A stretch of 64,000 nucleotides of DNA from Fodinibacter luteus (GCF_039541575.1 NZ_BAABGM010000014.1:62001-126000); one strand, 5' to 3'. Numbered from the stretch's first letter, positions 8,054 to 17,938 are shown. Translations and numbers: made by a program. The notes: generated by a model not told the origin, from the sequence alone.

Positions 8054-8857
8054 TCAGGACTCCTCGGTGCTCGCGGCGGCCGGCGCCTGCTCGGCGGGGG
8101 CCTCGGCCACGGGGGCCGGGGCGTCGCTGCGGCGGGCGCGAGCCGGACGGTCGGCGCCGTCCCGACGCGGTCCACGACCCTGGCGCGGCGCGGTGGCCTG
8201 CTGGGCCGCGAGCTCACGCGCGGTGAGGTCGCCCTTGTAGATCCACACCTTGACGCCGATGCGCCCGAAGGTGGTCTTGGCCTCGTAGAAGCCGTAGTCG
8301 ATGTTCGCGCGCAGGGTGTGCAGCGGCACGCGCCCCTCGCGGTAGAACTCGGTGCGGCTCATCTCGGCCCCGCCGAGGCGACCGGAGACCTGGACCCGGA
8401 TGCCCTTGGCACCGGCGCGGGTCGCGGACTGCATGCCCTTGCGCATGGCGCGACGGAACGACACGCGGGCGCTCAGCTGCTCGGCGATGCCCTGCGCGAC
8501 GAGCTGGGCCTCGACCTCGGGGTTCTTGACCTCGAGGATGTTGAGCTGGACCTGCTTGCCGGTGAGCTTCTCGAGCTCGCCGCGGATGCGGTCGGCCTCC
8601 GCGCCGCGGCGACCGATGACGATGCCGGGGCGGGCGGTGTGGATGTCGACGCGGACCCGGTCACGGGTGCGCTCGATGTCGACGCGGGCGATGCCGGCGC
8701 GGTCCATGCCCTCGGACATGAGCTTGCGGATCGCCACGTCCTCCTTGACGTAGTCGCGGTAGCGCTGACCCTCCTTGGTGGAGTCGGCGAACCACCGGCT
8801 GCGGTGCTCCGTCGTGATCCCCAGACGGAAGCCGTGCGGGTTGACCTTCTGGCCCAT
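8054..8857 (-). CDS. rpsC: 30S ribosomal protein S3
   Basis: S3 lines the mRNA entry channel and has helicase activity with S4 and S5. The 267-residue product begins MGQKVNPHGFRLGITTEHRS and carries a KH domain with GRRGAEADRIRGELEKLTG near residue 90. The last 50 or so residues are a low-complexity tail rich in Arg, Ala and Pro, typical of actinobacterial S3. The start shares a base with the rplV stop. Confidence 0.98.
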   Translation of the reverse strand: MGQKVNPHGFRLGITTEHRSRWFADSTKEGQRYRDYVKEDVAIRKLMSEGMDRAGIARVDIERTRDRVRVDIHTARPGIVIGRRGAEADRIRGELEKLTGKQVQLNILEVKNPEVEAQLVAQGIAEQLSARVSFRRAMRKGMQSATRAGAKGIRVQVSGRLGGAEMSRTEFYREGRVPLHTLRANIDYGFYEAKTTFGRIGVKVWIYKGDLTARELAAQQATAPRQGRGPRRDGADRPARARRSDAPAPVAEAPAEQAPAAASTEES

Positions 8858-9255
8858 CAGCGAGTGCCTCCGTTCGTGGACTTGGCGGGCTTGGGGGCGA
8901 CGACCACGGTGATGTGGCTCGTGCGCTTGTTGATGCGACCGGCGCGGCCCTGGGCCCGCGGACGGAAGCGCTTCATCGTGGGGCCCTCGTCGACGAAGGC
9001 CGAGGCGACGACGAGCTCGCGCTCGTCGAAGCGCTGGGCCGTCTGGTCCGCCTTGACCCGAGCGTTCGCGATCGCGGACTCGAGCACCTTGCGGATCGGC
9101 TCCGCCGCGCCCTGGGGGGCGAAGCGCAGGACCGACACGGCGTCGGTGGCGTTCTTGCCACGGATGAGGTCGACGACCCGGCGCGCCTTCTGCGGCGCCA
9201 CCCGGACGTGGCGGGCCACGGCCCGCGCCTCGGTGGTTGCGGTCTCGGTGGCCAT
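8857..9255 (-). CDS. rplV: 50S ribosomal protein L22
   Basis: The L22 hairpin lines the exit tunnel near the macrolide site. The 132-residue product has RHVRVAPQKARRVVDLIRGK near the start and PTMKRFRPRAQGRAGRINKR in the loop. It ends with a short basic tail. The start shares a base with the rpsS stop. Confidence 0.98.
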   Translation of the reverse strand: MATETATTEARAVARHVRVAPQKARRVVDLIRGKNATDAVSVLRFAPQGAAEPIRKVLESAIANARVKADQTAQRFDERELVVASAFVDEGPTMKRFRPRAQGRAGRINKRTSHITVVVAPKPAKSTNGGTR

Positions 9256-9536
9256 CAGCGACGACGCCCCTTCTTGTCGTCCTTCACGTGACCCTTGAAG
9301 GTGCGGGTCGGTGCGAACTCGCCGAGCTTGTGGCCGACCATCGACTCGGTGACGAACACCGGGACGTGCTTGCGGCCGTCGTGGACGGCGAGGGTGTGAC
9401 CGAGCATGTCGGGCGAGATGACCGACCGACGCGACCAGGTCTTGATGACGTTCTTGGTACCCGCTTCGTTCTGGGCGTCCACCTTCTTCTGGAGGTGGTC
9501 GTCGATGAAGGGGCCCTTCTTCAGGCTACGAGGCAT
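9255..9536 (-). CDS. rpsS: 30S ribosomal protein S19
   Basis: S19 is in the 30S head near A-site tRNA. The 93-residue product begins MPRSLKKGPFIDDHLQKKV and has HTLAVHDGRKHVPVFVTESM and MVGHKLGEFAPTRTFKGH. It lies 12 nt after rplB. Confidence 0.98.
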   Translation of the reverse strand: MPRSLKKGPFIDDHLQKKVDAQNEAGTKNVIKTWSRRSVISPDMLGHTLAVHDGRKHVPVFVTESMVGHKLGEFAPTRTFKGHVKDDKKGRRR

Positions 9537-9548
9537 TCCAGGCTCCTA

Positions 9549-10385
9549 TCAGCGCTTCTTGCCAGTACGACGGCGACGAACGATGAGCTTGTCGCTGGGC
9601 TTGCCGGGGCGGCGGGTGCGGCCCTCGGGCTGGCCCCAGGGGGACACCGGGTGGCGACCACCGGACGTGCGGCCCTCACCACCACCGTGCGGGTGGTCGA
9701 CCGGGTTCATGACGACGCCACGCACAGTCGGGCGCTTGCCCTTCCAGCGCATCCGGCCGGCCTTGCCCCAGTTGATGTTCGACTGCTCGGCGTTGCCGAC
9801 CTCACCGACGGTGGCGCGGCAGCGCACGTCGACGTTGCGGATCTCCCCGGACGGCATGCGCAGCTGGGCGTAGGGCCCGTCCTTGGCGACGAGCTGCACG
9901 CGCACGCCTGCGGAACGGGCGATCTTCGCGCCGCCACCCGGCTTGAGCTCGACGGCGTGGACGACCGTACCGGTCGGGATGTTGCGCAGCGGCAGGCTGT
10001 TGCCGGGCTTGATGTCCGCGCCCGGGCCGTTCTCGATGGCCATGCCCTGCTCGAGGCCCTTGGGGGCCAGGATGTAGCGCTTCTCGCCGTCGGCGTAGTG
10101 CAGCAGCGCGATGCGGGCGGTGCGGTTGGGGTCGTACTCGATGTGAGCGACCTTGGCCGGGATGCCGTCCTTGTCGTGGCGACGGAAGTCGATGACGCGG
10201 TAGGCGCGCTTGTGCCCACCACCGATGTGGCGCGTGGTGATGCGGCCGTTGTTGTTGCGGCCACCGCTCTTGCTCAGCGGACGGACGAGGGACTTCTCGG
10301 GGGTGGAGCGGGTGACCTCGACGAAGTCGGCCACGCTCGACCCGCGACGCCCCGGCGTCGTCGGCTTGTACTTACGGATACCCAT
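9549..10385 (-). CDS. rplB: 50S ribosomal protein L2
   Basis: L2 is a primary 23S rRNA-binding protein near the peptidyl transferase centre. The 278-residue product begins MGIRKYKPTTPGRRGSSV and has the signature MNPVDHPHGGGEGRTSGGR with the conserved functional His. Length is normal. It is 21 nt after rplW. Confidence 0.98.
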   Translation of the reverse strand: MGIRKYKPTTPGRRGSSVADFVEVTRSTPEKSLVRPLSKSGGRNNNGRITTRHIGGGHKRAYRVIDFRRHDKDGIPAKVAHIEYDPNRTARIALLHYADGEKRYILAPKGLEQGMAIENGPGADIKPGNSLPLRNIPTGTVVHAVELKPGGGAKIARSAGVRVQLVAKDGPYAQLRMPSGEIRNVDVRCRATVGEVGNAEQSNINWGKAGRMRWKGKRPTVRGVVMNPVDHPHGGGEGRTSGGRHPVSPWGQPEGRTRRPGKPSDKLIVRRRRTGKKR

Positions 10386-10406
10386 GGTGTGTTGTCCTCA
10401 GCTTCC

Positions 10407-10706
10407 TCAGGCGCCGGCGCTGCCGAAGATGTCGATCGAGCCCTCGCGGAGGGTGACGATCGCGCGCTTGGTGTCCTTGCGCTTGCCGATGCCGAACCGC
10501 GTGCGACGGGCCTTGCCCGGGCGGTTCATCGTGTGGACCGAGTCGACCTTCACGTTGAAGATCTGCTCGACGGCGATCTTGATCTCGGTCTTGTTCGAGC
10601 GCGGGTCCACGATGAACGTGTACTTGCCCTCGTCGAGGAGCCCGTAGGACTTCTCGGACACGACCGGAGAGATCAGGATGTCGCGGGGGTTCTTGCCCTG
10701 GCTCAC
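10407..10706 (-). CDS. rplW: 50S ribosomal protein L23
   Basis: L23 is the main docking site for trigger factor and SRP at the exit tunnel. The 99-residue product begins MSQGKNPRDILISPVVSEKS and contains FIVDPRSNKTEIKIAVEQIF and NRPGKARRTRFGIGKR. Its ATG overlaps the rplD stop by four bases. Confidence 0.98.
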   Translation of the reverse strand: MSQGKNPRDILISPVVSEKSYGLLDEGKYTFIVDPRSNKTEIKIAVEQIFNVKVDSVHTMNRPGKARRTRFGIGKRKDTKRAIVTLREGSIDIFGSAGA

Positions 10707-11521
10707 TTCTCGTCCTCCACATCGGCCTGGGCGGCCTTCTTGGCCGGCTTGTCGGCCTTGTCAGCCTTGGCGGGCTTGTCCGGCTTCTCAGCCTTGGCCG
10801 GCTTGTCGGCCTTGGCGGGCTTGTCGGCCTTCTCAGCCTTGGCCGGCTTGTCGGCCTTCTCAGCCTTGGCGGGCTTGTCGGCCTTCTCAGCCTTGGCCGG
10901 GTTCTCGGCAACGGCGACCTCGGTGCCCGTGAAGGTCTCGAAGGCGGCCCGGGTGAACACGACGTCGTCGGCGCACAGCACGTCGTACGTGTTGAGCTGG
11001 TCGACGGCCAGGACGTGGACGTCCGCGATGTTGCGGACCGACCTCAGCGACACGAGGTCGGCGCGGTCGAGGACGACGAGCAGGTTGCGGCGCTCGGTGA
11101 GGCCGGACAGCAGCTCGAGCGCGGCCTTGGTCGAGGGGACCTCGCCCGTGGCGATCGACTCGACGACGTGGACGCGGTCGTGGCGGGCACGGTCGGACAG
11201 GGCCCCGCGCAGGGCGGCGGCCTTCATCTTCTTCGGGGTGCGCTGCGAGTAGTCACGCGGCTGCGGGCCGTGGACGACGCCACCCCCGGCGAACTGCGGC
11301 GCGCGGGTCGAGCCCTGGCGGGCCCGGCCGGTGCCCTTCTGCTTGTAGGGCTTGCGGCCACCGCCACGCACCTCCGCGCGGGTCTTCGTCGAGTGGGTGC
11401 CCTGGCGCGCGGCCGCGAGCTGGCCGACGACGACCTGGTGGATGAGCGGGACGTTGGTCTGGACGTCGAAGATCTCGGCGGGCAGGGTGACGTCGAGCGT
11501 CTGGGTTGCCATGCGGGTCAC
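10703..11521 (-). CDS. rplD: 50S ribosomal protein L4 with repetitive lysine-rich tail
   Basis: L4 binds 23S rRNA, reaches into the exit tunnel and in E. coli represses the S10 operon. The L4 core spans about residues 1-206, with the tunnel loop GGGRKPYKQKGTGRARQGS near 53-71 and RNLLVVLDRADLVSLRSVRN near 145-164. From about residue 208 to 262 the protein is a repeat of KAEKADKPA-type units, giving 272 residues instead of about 205-215. The frame stays open and overlaps rplC by four bases and rplW by four, so the tail is genuine coding sequence. An internal ATG at 11512 is an alternative start. Confidence 0.97.
   Translation of the reverse strand: MTRMATQTLDVTLPAEIFDVQTNVPLIHQVVVGQLAAARQGTHSTKTRAEVRGGGRKPYKQKGTGRARQGSTRAPQFAGGGVVHGPQPRDYSQRTPKKMKAAALRGALSDRARHDRVHVVESIATGEVPSTKAALELLSGLTERRNLLVVLDRADLVSLRSVRNIADVHVLAVDQLNTYDVLCADDVVFTRAAFETFTGTEVAVAENPAKAEKADKPAKAEKADKPAKAEKADKPAKADKPAKAEKPDKPAKADKADKPAKKAAQADVEDEK
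10735..10898 (-). repeat. In-frame 27-bp-type tandem repeats in the rplD tail
   Basis: About six degenerate copies of a unit encoding K-A-E-K-A-D-K-P-A occur in a row, some shortened to six residues. The codons are nearly the same in each copy, so the array probably changes length by slippage or recombination. Confidence 0.9.
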
Positions 11522-12174
11522 GCCCCCTTCGCGGCCGAGCGCACGAGGACGACCGCGCCGCGCGGGCCGGGGACGGCACCCTTGAGCAGCAGCAGGCCCT
11601 TCTCGGCGTCCACGGCGTGGACGGTGATGTTCTGGGTGGTCTGGCGCACGCCGCCCATGCGGCCGGCCATGCGCATGCCCTTGAAGACGCGGCCGGGCGT
11701 CGAGGCCCCGCCGATCGAGCCGGGCTTGCGGTGGTTGCGGTGCGAGCCGTGCGAGGACGACACACCCTTGAAGCCGTGCCGCTTCATGACGCCGGCGAAG
11801 CCCTTGCCCTTGGTCCTGGCCGTGACGTCGACGCGCTGGCCGACCTCAAAGGTGTCGGCGCCGATCTCCTGACCGAGGCTGTACTCGCCCGCGTCGGCGG
11901 TGCGCAGCTCGACGACGTGGCGGCGCGGGGTCACGCCGGCCTTGTCGAAGTGGCCGGTCAGCGGCTTGGTGACCTTGCGCGGGTCGATCGAGCCGTAGCC
12001 GAGCTGCACCGCGGCGTATCCGTCGGTGTCGGCGGCGCGGACCTGGGTCACGACGTTCGGACCGGCCTGGATCACGGTGACGGGCACGAGCCGGTTGTTC
12101 TCGTCCCACACCTGGGTCATGCCGAGCTTGGTGCCCAGCAGGCCCTTCTGGGTCTTGGTTGCAGTGGTGGTCAT
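11518..12174 (-). CDS. rplC: 50S ribosomal protein L3
   Basis: L3 nucleates 50S assembly and sits near the peptidyl transferase centre. The 218-residue product has GLLGTKLGMTQVWDENNRLV at the N-terminus and the conserved FKGVSSSHGSHRNHRKPGSI, GRVFKGMRMAGRMG segment around residues 135-170. It starts 10 nt after the rpsJ stop. Confidence 0.98.
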   Translation of the reverse strand: MTTTATKTQKGLLGTKLGMTQVWDENNRLVPVTVIQAGPNVVTQVRAADTDGYAAVQLGYGSIDPRKVTKPLTGHFDKAGVTPRRHVVELRTADAGEYSLGQEIGADTFEVGQRVDVTARTKGKGFAGVMKRHGFKGVSSSHGSHRNHRKPGSIGGASTPGRVFKGMRMAGRMGGVRQTTQNITVHAVDAEKGLLLLKGAVPGPRGAVVLVRSAAKGA

Positions 12175-12184
12175 GTCGTCAGCC

Positions 12185-12493
12185 TCAGAGCTTGATCTCG
12201 ATGTTGACGTCAGCCGGCAGGTCGAGACGCATCAGCGAGTCGACGGCCTTCGGCGTCGGGTCGATGATGTCGATGAGGCGCTTGTGGGTGCGCATCTCGA
12301 AGTGCTCGCGGCTGTCCTTGTACTTGTGCGGCGACCGGATGACGCAGAACACGTTCTTCTCCGTCGGCAGCGGCACGGGGCCCACCACGGTCGCGCCGGC
12401 GCGGGTGACCGTGTCCACGATCTTTCGCGCCGAGCTGTCGATGACCTCGTGGTCATACGACTTCAAGCGGATGCGGATCTTCTGTCCCGCCAT
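12185..12493 (-). CDS. rpsJ: 30S ribosomal protein S10 (NusE)
   Basis: S10 is a 30S head protein and, as NusE, links RNA polymerase-bound NusG to the ribosome. The 102-residue product begins MAGQKIRIRLKSYDHEVID and has the loop GPVPLPTEKNVFCVIRSPHK. It is the first gene of the S10 operon. A long frame upstream is leader sequence with no S10 similarity. About 270 nt of predicted leader, carrying the conserved element at 12554-12578, precede it. Confidence 0.98.
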   Translation of the reverse strand: MAGQKIRIRLKSYDHEVIDSSARKIVDTVTRAGATVVGPVPLPTEKNVFCVIRSPHKYKDSREHFEMRTHKRLIDIIDPTPKAVDSLMRLDLPADVNIEIKL

Positions 12494-12553
12494 CTGACGT
12501 TCCCGTCTCTCTCTCGCCGTACATCTGTCTGTGTGCCGGTTCCTCGTGACCTC

Positions 12554-12578
12554 CGACCCCCGCGGTCGGGCGTGTCGC
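12554..12578 (-). promoter_or_regulatory. Conserved leader element shared by rpsJ and rpsL
   Basis: This 25-nt segment matches 17706-17730 in the rpsL leader at 24 of 25 positions. It lies 61 nt upstream of the rpsJ start. On the sense strand it contains CCGACC paired with GGTCGG across a G-rich loop, so it probably forms a hairpin in the mRNA. No coding reason explains the identity. Confidence 0.7.
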
Positions 12579-12766
12579 CCTTGCTCCGCAGCCCGGCGGC
12601 AGCGGTTTCCCGCATCTCTCCGGTGGATCGGCTGTCCGGTGGACCCGGGGCCGGGCCTGGCACTTCGCGAAACGAGCCGCCCCGCCGTCGTCGGCGGTTC
12701 GTCACCTCGTCGCGGTGGGCGAGCGCAACCCTCTCGGGACGCACTCGCACGCCAAGCAACCTGACA

Positions 12767-12796
12767 AGTGTGCCAGACCGGGTGGGACGCGACCAA
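12767..12796 (-). promoter_or_regulatory. Probable promoter of the S10 operon
   Basis: On the minus strand TTGGTC (12791-12796) and CACACT (12767-12772) are spaced by 18 nt. The -35 is good and the -10 is moderate. Transcription would start near 12760 and give a leader of roughly 265 nt. Confidence 0.5.
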
Positions 12797-13156
12797 ATCG
12801 GGCCCGGGCGCCGGGCGGATGCCGTGCGCGCGCCACGACATTCACGCACCTTCGCGTTCACGCGCCACCGCCGCACACTCTCGTCCACTGCGCCGTCGGC
12901 GGTACACGCGCCCCAGGGTCTCGCCCCCTCCGTCGCCGCGCACACGCTCTCCCGCGCGCCGTCCCGGGGCGTGGCCTCGTCCGGTGCCGCGGGGTGCGCC
13001 GGGGAACATGCAGTAGGAGGCTGCGCCCGGTCCCCGCACGCTCGACGGCCGGCCCAGGGACGGTCACTGCATGTCCTGGGGCACACTCCCCCACCCCCGC
13101 CGCACGCGAGGAGGCCCGGGCGCACAAGGCACCCGCACGACCCCCCGATGCGCGAC
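12797..13156. other. Intergenic region between tuf terminator and S10 promoter
   Basis: I see no convincing gene here; open frames on both strands have shadow-like composition. The only structure is a perfect 9-bp inverted repeat (13006-13014 with 13066-13074) around a 51-nt loop. It might be an RNA stem or an operator pair. Confidence 0.5.
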
Positions 13157-13191
13157 GAAGGGCCCGGACGCACACGGCATCCGGGCCCTTC
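13157..13191 (-). terminator. tuf: Terminator hairpin downstream of tuf
   Basis: Perfect 12-bp arms lie at 13157-13168 and 13180-13191 with an 11-nt loop, about 50 nt after the tuf stop. The G+C-rich stem without a U-tract is typical here. Confidence 0.75.
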
Positions 13192-13217
13192 TCGAGCCCC
13201 CTGCGGGTCGGGGGGTC

Positions 13218-13240
13218 CACGGGGGGCGAAGCCCCTCGTG
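13218..13240 (-). terminator. Second hairpin immediately after tuf
   Basis: Arms 13218-13227 and 13231-13240 pair over 10 bp with one wobble and a GAA loop, 2 nt after the tuf stop. Together with 13157-13191 it makes a double terminator. Confidence 0.65.
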
Positions 13241-13242
13241 TG

Positions 13243-14439
<1,197 letters not shown>

Positions 14440-14550
14440 TTGATGTCCTCCTCAGGACTCTTCTTGTGAAACGCCGTTACGACCGGGCAGGACGTGGCGT
14501 CGTACTTGGGGGGGTTGGTTGGGATGACTTCTCAGCCGAGACCAGCGACC

Positions 14551-14556
14551 AGTCTA
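14551..14556 (-). promoter_or_regulatory. Possible -10 element for tuf
   Basis: TAGACT on the minus strand, just after the fusA stop, fits the TAnnnT consensus. The matching -35 region (AAGACC, 17 nt further upstream, inside the end of fusA) is weak. It would give tuf a leader of about 105 nt and extra transcription over fusA. Confidence 0.4.
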
Positions 14557-14560
14557 GCGG

Positions 14561-16675
14561 TCACTCGCCACGGGTCTTCTTGATGATCTCCTCGGACACC
14601 GACTTCGGGACCTCGGCGTAGGAGTCGAACTCCATCGAGTAGTTCGCCCGACCCTGGGTCTTGGACCGCAGGTCGCCCACGTACCCGAACATCTCCGACA
14701 GCGGGACGAGGCCCCGAACGACCTTCGCACCGCTGATGTCCTCCATGGCCTGGATGTGGCCGCGGCGGGAGTTGATGTCGCCGATGACGTCCCCCATGTA
14801 GTCCTCGGGGGTGCGCACCTCGACGGCCATCATCGGCTCGAGCAGGACCGGCTCGCACTTGCGCACGGCCTCCTTGAGGGCCATCGACCCGGCGATCTTG
14901 AACGCCATCTCCGAGGAGTCGACGTCGTGGTAGGCACCGTCGAGCAGGGTCGCCTTGATCCCGACGAGCGGGTAGCCGGCGAGCACGCCGTACTGCATGG
15001 CGTCCTGGATGCCGTGGTCGACCGAGGGGATGTACTCGCGGGGCACGCGGCCACCGGTGACCTTGTTCGCGAACTCGTACAGCTCGCCCTCGGCGGTGTC
15101 GAGCGGCTCGAGCGCGATCTGCACCTTCGCGAACTGGCCGGACCCACCGGTCTGCTTCTTGTGGGTGTAGTCGTACTTGTCGATGGAGCGCTTGATCGTC
15201 TCGCGGTAGGCCACCTGCGGCTTGCCGACGTTGGCCTCGACCTTGAACTCGCGACGCATCCGGTCGACGAGGATGTCGAGGTGCAGCTCGCCCATGCCGG
15301 CGATGATCGTCTGGCCAGTGTCCTCGTCGAGGTGCACCTGGAAGGTCGGGTCCTCCTCGGCGAGCTTCTGGATGGCCGTGCCGAGCTTCTCCTGGTCGCC
15401 CTTGGTCCTGGGCTCGATGGCCACCTGGATGACCGGCTCCGGGAAGGTCATCGACTCGAGGACGACGGGCTTGTCGATGTCGCACAGGGTGTCGCCGGTC
15501 GTCGTGTTCTTCAGGCCGATGGCGGCGTAGATGTGGCCGGCGAGGGCCCCGTCGACGGGGTTCTCCTTGTTGGCGTGCATCTGGAAGAGCTTGCCGATGC
15601 GCTCCTTCTTGACCTTCGTCGCGTTGAGCACCTGGGTGCCGGCGGAGATCTGGCCGGAGTAGACCCGGATGAAGGTGAGCGTGCCGAAGAACGGGTGCGA
15701 GGCGACCTTGAACGCCAGGGCCGAGAACGGCTCGTCCTTGCTCGGCTCCCGGACGATCTTCTCCTCGTCGTTGCCGGGCGCGTGGCCCTCCATCGCGGGG
15801 ACGTCGAGGGGCGAGGGGAGGTAGTCGATGACGGCGTCGAGCATCGGCTGCACGCCGCGGTTCTTGAAGGCGGAGCCGCACAGGACGGGGTAGACCTCGG
15901 AGGCGATCGTCAGCGTGCGGATGCCCGCCTTGATCTCCTCGGGGGTCAGCTCGCCACCCTCGAGGTACTTCTCCATGAGCGTGTCGTCGGACTCGGCCAC
16001 GCGCTCGATGAGGTGGTGCCGGTACTCCTCGACCTGGTCGGCGAGCTCGGCCGGGATCTCCTGGATCTCGTACTTGGCGCCGAGGGTGACGTCGCCCTTG
16101 GCGTCGCCCGGCCACACGAGGGCGCGCTTGTAGATGAGGTCGATGACGCCGACGAAGTCGTTCTCGGCTCCGATCGGCAGCTGGAGCACGAGCGGCTCGG
16201 CGCCGAGGCGGTCCTTGATCGTGTCGACCGTGAAGTAGAAGTCCGCGCCGAGCTTGTCCATCTTGTTCACGAAGCAGATGCGCGGCACGTTGTACTTGTC
16301 GGCCTGGCGCCACACCGTCTCGGACTGCGGCTCGACACCCTCCTTGCCGTCGAAGACGGCGACGGCGCCGTCGAGGACGCGCAGCGAGCGCTCGACCTCG
16401 ACGGTGAAGTCGACGTGTCCGGGGGTGTCGATGATGTTGACCTGGTGGTCCTCCCAGAAGGAGGTGACCGCGGCCGACGTGATCGTGATGCCGCGCTCCT
16501 TCTCCTGCTCCATCCAGTCGGTCGTCGAGGCGCCGTCGTGCGTCTCACCCATCTTCCGGTTGACGCCGGTGTAGAAGAGGATGCGCTCGGTCACCGTCGT
16601 CTTGCCGGCGTCGATGTGCGCCATGATGCCGATGTTGCGGACCTTCTTGAGGTCCGTCAGGACGTCCTGTGCCAC
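14561..16675 (-). CDS. fusA: Elongation factor G
   Basis: EF-G is the GTPase that drives ribosomal translocation and, with RRF, recycling. The 704-residue product has AHIDAGKTT (P-loop), RGITITSAA (switch I), DTPGHVDFT (DxxG) and NKMDKLG (G4). Domains II-V follow to IIKKTRGE. The start is a GTG at 16675 giving VAQDVLTDLKKVRNIGIMAH, the family N-terminus. A longer frame to 16795 adds arginine-rich residues that do not belong to EF-G. The gene lies 116 nt after rpsG. Confidence 0.97.
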   Translation of the reverse strand: MAQDVLTDLKKVRNIGIMAHIDAGKTTVTERILFYTGVNRKMGETHDGASTTDWMEQEKERGITITSAAVTSFWEDHQVNIIDTPGHVDFTVEVERSLRVLDGAVAVFDGKEGVEPQSETVWRQADKYNVPRICFVNKMDKLGADFYFTVDTIKDRLGAEPLVLQLPIGAENDFVGVIDLIYKRALVWPGDAKGDVTLGAKYEIQEIPAELADQVEEYRHHLIERVAESDDTLMEKYLEGGELTPEEIKAGIRTLTIASEVYPVLCGSAFKNRGVQPMLDAVIDYLPSPLDVPAMEGHAPGNDEEKIVREPSKDEPFSALAFKVASHPFFGTLTFIRVYSGQISAGTQVLNATKVKKERIGKLFQMHANKENPVDGALAGHIYAAIGLKNTTTGDTLCDIDKPVVLESMTFPEPVIQVAIEPRTKGDQEKLGTAIQKLAEEDPTFQVHLDEDTGQTIIAGMGELHLDILVDRMRREFKVEANVGKPQVAYRETIKRSIDKYDYTHKKQTGGSGQFAKVQIALEPLDTAEGELYEFANKVTGGRVPREYIPSVDHGIQDAMQYGVLAGYPLVGIKATLLDGAYHDVDSSEMAFKIAGSMALKEAVRKCEPVLLEPMMAVEVRTPEDYMGDVIGDINSRRGHIQAMEDISGAKVVRGLVPLSEMFGYVGDLRSKTQGRANYSMEFDSYAEVPKSVSEEIIKKTRGE

Positions 16676-16791
16676 GGTCGTGTTCTCGTCTCGTTCGCGG
16701 TGTGTGCGGGTTCGGGTGCGCGTCGGTGAGGACCGCCCACCGCCCCGGAGTGCCGTCGCGCCTGGCGCGGCCGGCACCCCGGGGCGCGGGG

Positions 16792-17262
16792 TCACCAGCG
16801 GTAGTGGGCGAAGGCCTTGTTCGACTCGGCCATCTTGTGGGTGTCCTCGCGGCGCTTGACCGCGGCGCCGAGGCCGTTGGACGCGTCGAGGATCTCGTTC
16901 ATGAGGCGCTCGGTCATCGTCTTCTCGCGACGCTGGCGCGAGTAGCCGACGAGCCAGCGCAGCGACAGGGTCGTCGCGCGGTTGGGCTTGACCTCGATCG
17001 GCACCTGGTAGGTCGCACCGCCGACGCGGCGGGACTTGACCTCGAGGGTGGGCTTGATGTTGTCGAGCGCGCGCTTGAGCGTCTGCACCGGGTCGGTACC
17101 GGTCTTCTCGCGGCAGCCCTCGAGGGCGCCGTAGACGATGGTCTCGGCGATCGACTTCTTGCCGTCGAGGAGGATCTTGTTGACGAGCGAGGTCACGAGC
17201 GGGCTCTGGTAGACCGGGTCGACGACGAGCGGCCGCTTCGGAGCGGGTCCCTTGCGAGGCAT
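16792..17262 (-). CDS. rpsG: 30S ribosomal protein S7
   Basis: S7 nucleates the 30S head and contacts E-site tRNA. The 156-residue product begins MPRKGPAPKRPLVVDPVYQS, contains the conserved DPVQTLKRALDNIKPTLEV and RWLVGYSRQRREKTM, and ends AFAHYRW. Its ATG shares a base with the rpsL stop. It is the second gene of the str operon. Confidence 0.98.
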   Translation of the reverse strand: MPRKGPAPKRPLVVDPVYQSPLVTSLVNKILLDGKKSIAETIVYGALEGCREKTGTDPVQTLKRALDNIKPTLEVKSRRVGGATYQVPIEVKPNRATTLSLRWLVGYSRQRREKTMTERLMNEILDASNGLGAAVKRREDTHKMAESNKAFAHYRW

Positions 17263-17636
17263 CAGGCCTTACCCTTCTTCGCGCCGTAGCGGCTGCGCGC
17301 CTGCTGACGGTTCTTCACGCCCTGGGTGTCGAGGGCGCCACGGATGATCTTGTAGCGCACGCCGGGGAGGTCCTTGACCCGCCCGCCGCGCACGAGCACC
17401 ATCGAGTGCTCCTGGAGGTTGTGGCCGACGCCCGGGATGTAGGCCGTGACCTCGATGCCGCTCGTGAGGCGCACGCGGGCGACCTTGCGCAGGGCGGAGT
17501 TCGGCTTCTTCGGGGTCGTCGTGTACACGCGCGTGCACACGCCGCGGCGCTGCGGAGAGCCCTTGAGGGCAGGAGTCTTGACCTTCGTGGTCTTGTCCTG
17601 CCGGCCCTTGCGCACCAGCTGGTTGATGGTAGGCAA
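17262..17636 (-). CDS. rpsL: 30S ribosomal protein S12
   Basis: S12 monitors decoding and is the classic streptomycin-resistance locus. Starting at the TTG at 17636, with AAGGA 6 nt upstream, the product begins MPTINQLVRKGRQDKTTKVK and has the family length of 124 residues. The streptomycin-contact lysines are wild type in TTPKKPNSALRK and GRVKDLPGVRYK, so a sensitive allele is predicted. A longer upstream frame is only leader. The str operon order rpsL-rpsG-fusA-tuf is complete. Confidence 0.97.
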   Translation of the reverse strand: MPTINQLVRKGRQDKTTKVKTPALKGSPQRRGVCTRVYTTTPKKPNSALRKVARVRLTSGIEVTAYIPGVGHNLQEHSMVLVRGGRVKDLPGVRYKIIRGALDTQGVKNRQQARSRYGAKKGKA

Positions 17637-17705
17637 CCTGGATCCTTTGCTCGTCTCGTCGATGCCGCAGCAGCGGTGCCGCAGCTCCTTGGTGTATCCG
17701 GTGCT

Positions 17706-17730
17706 CGACCCCCGTGGTCGGGCGTGTCGC
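17706..17730 (-). promoter_or_regulatory. Conserved leader element, rpsL copy
   Basis: This segment is the partner of 12554-12578, with 24 of 25 bases identical, and lies 70 nt upstream of the rpsL start. The sense strand can pair CGACC with GGTCG. In this copy flanking GTGC and GCAC extend the stem, which supports an RNA structure. Confidence 0.7.
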
Positions 17731-17875
17731 ACCGGGTGCTCTTCCCTGCACTCCCCATGCATCACCTCGGAAGAGGATGTGGGGCGCCCGGCAAGAGGTG
17801 GGCGGGGCCGTCGCTCGACGCCTCGCGGCGGTGAGGTCGACTCCAGGGTCTGGGCCTAGCCAGACACGGTGTCCA

Positions 17876-17904
17876 AGATTACCGGTCCGCGGGGGCCGCT
17901 CCAA
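17876..17904 (-). promoter_or_regulatory. Promoter of the str operon (rpsL)
   Basis: On the minus strand TTGGAG (17899-17904) and TAATCT (17876-17881) are spaced by exactly 17 nt, close to the housekeeping sigma consensus. Transcription would start near 17868, giving an rpsL leader of about 230 nt that includes the conserved element. Confidence 0.7.
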
Positions 17905-17938
17905 ATCGGTAACCTGCGTCGGGTCGCCGGCGGGCGGG

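Noticed and set aside
16655..16675. A second copy of the icmF-like palindrome, inside fusA
   Set aside because: Only CAGGACGTCCTG is shared; it lies in coding sequence at the EF-G N-terminus (QDVL) and lacks the outer CTAGTA arms.
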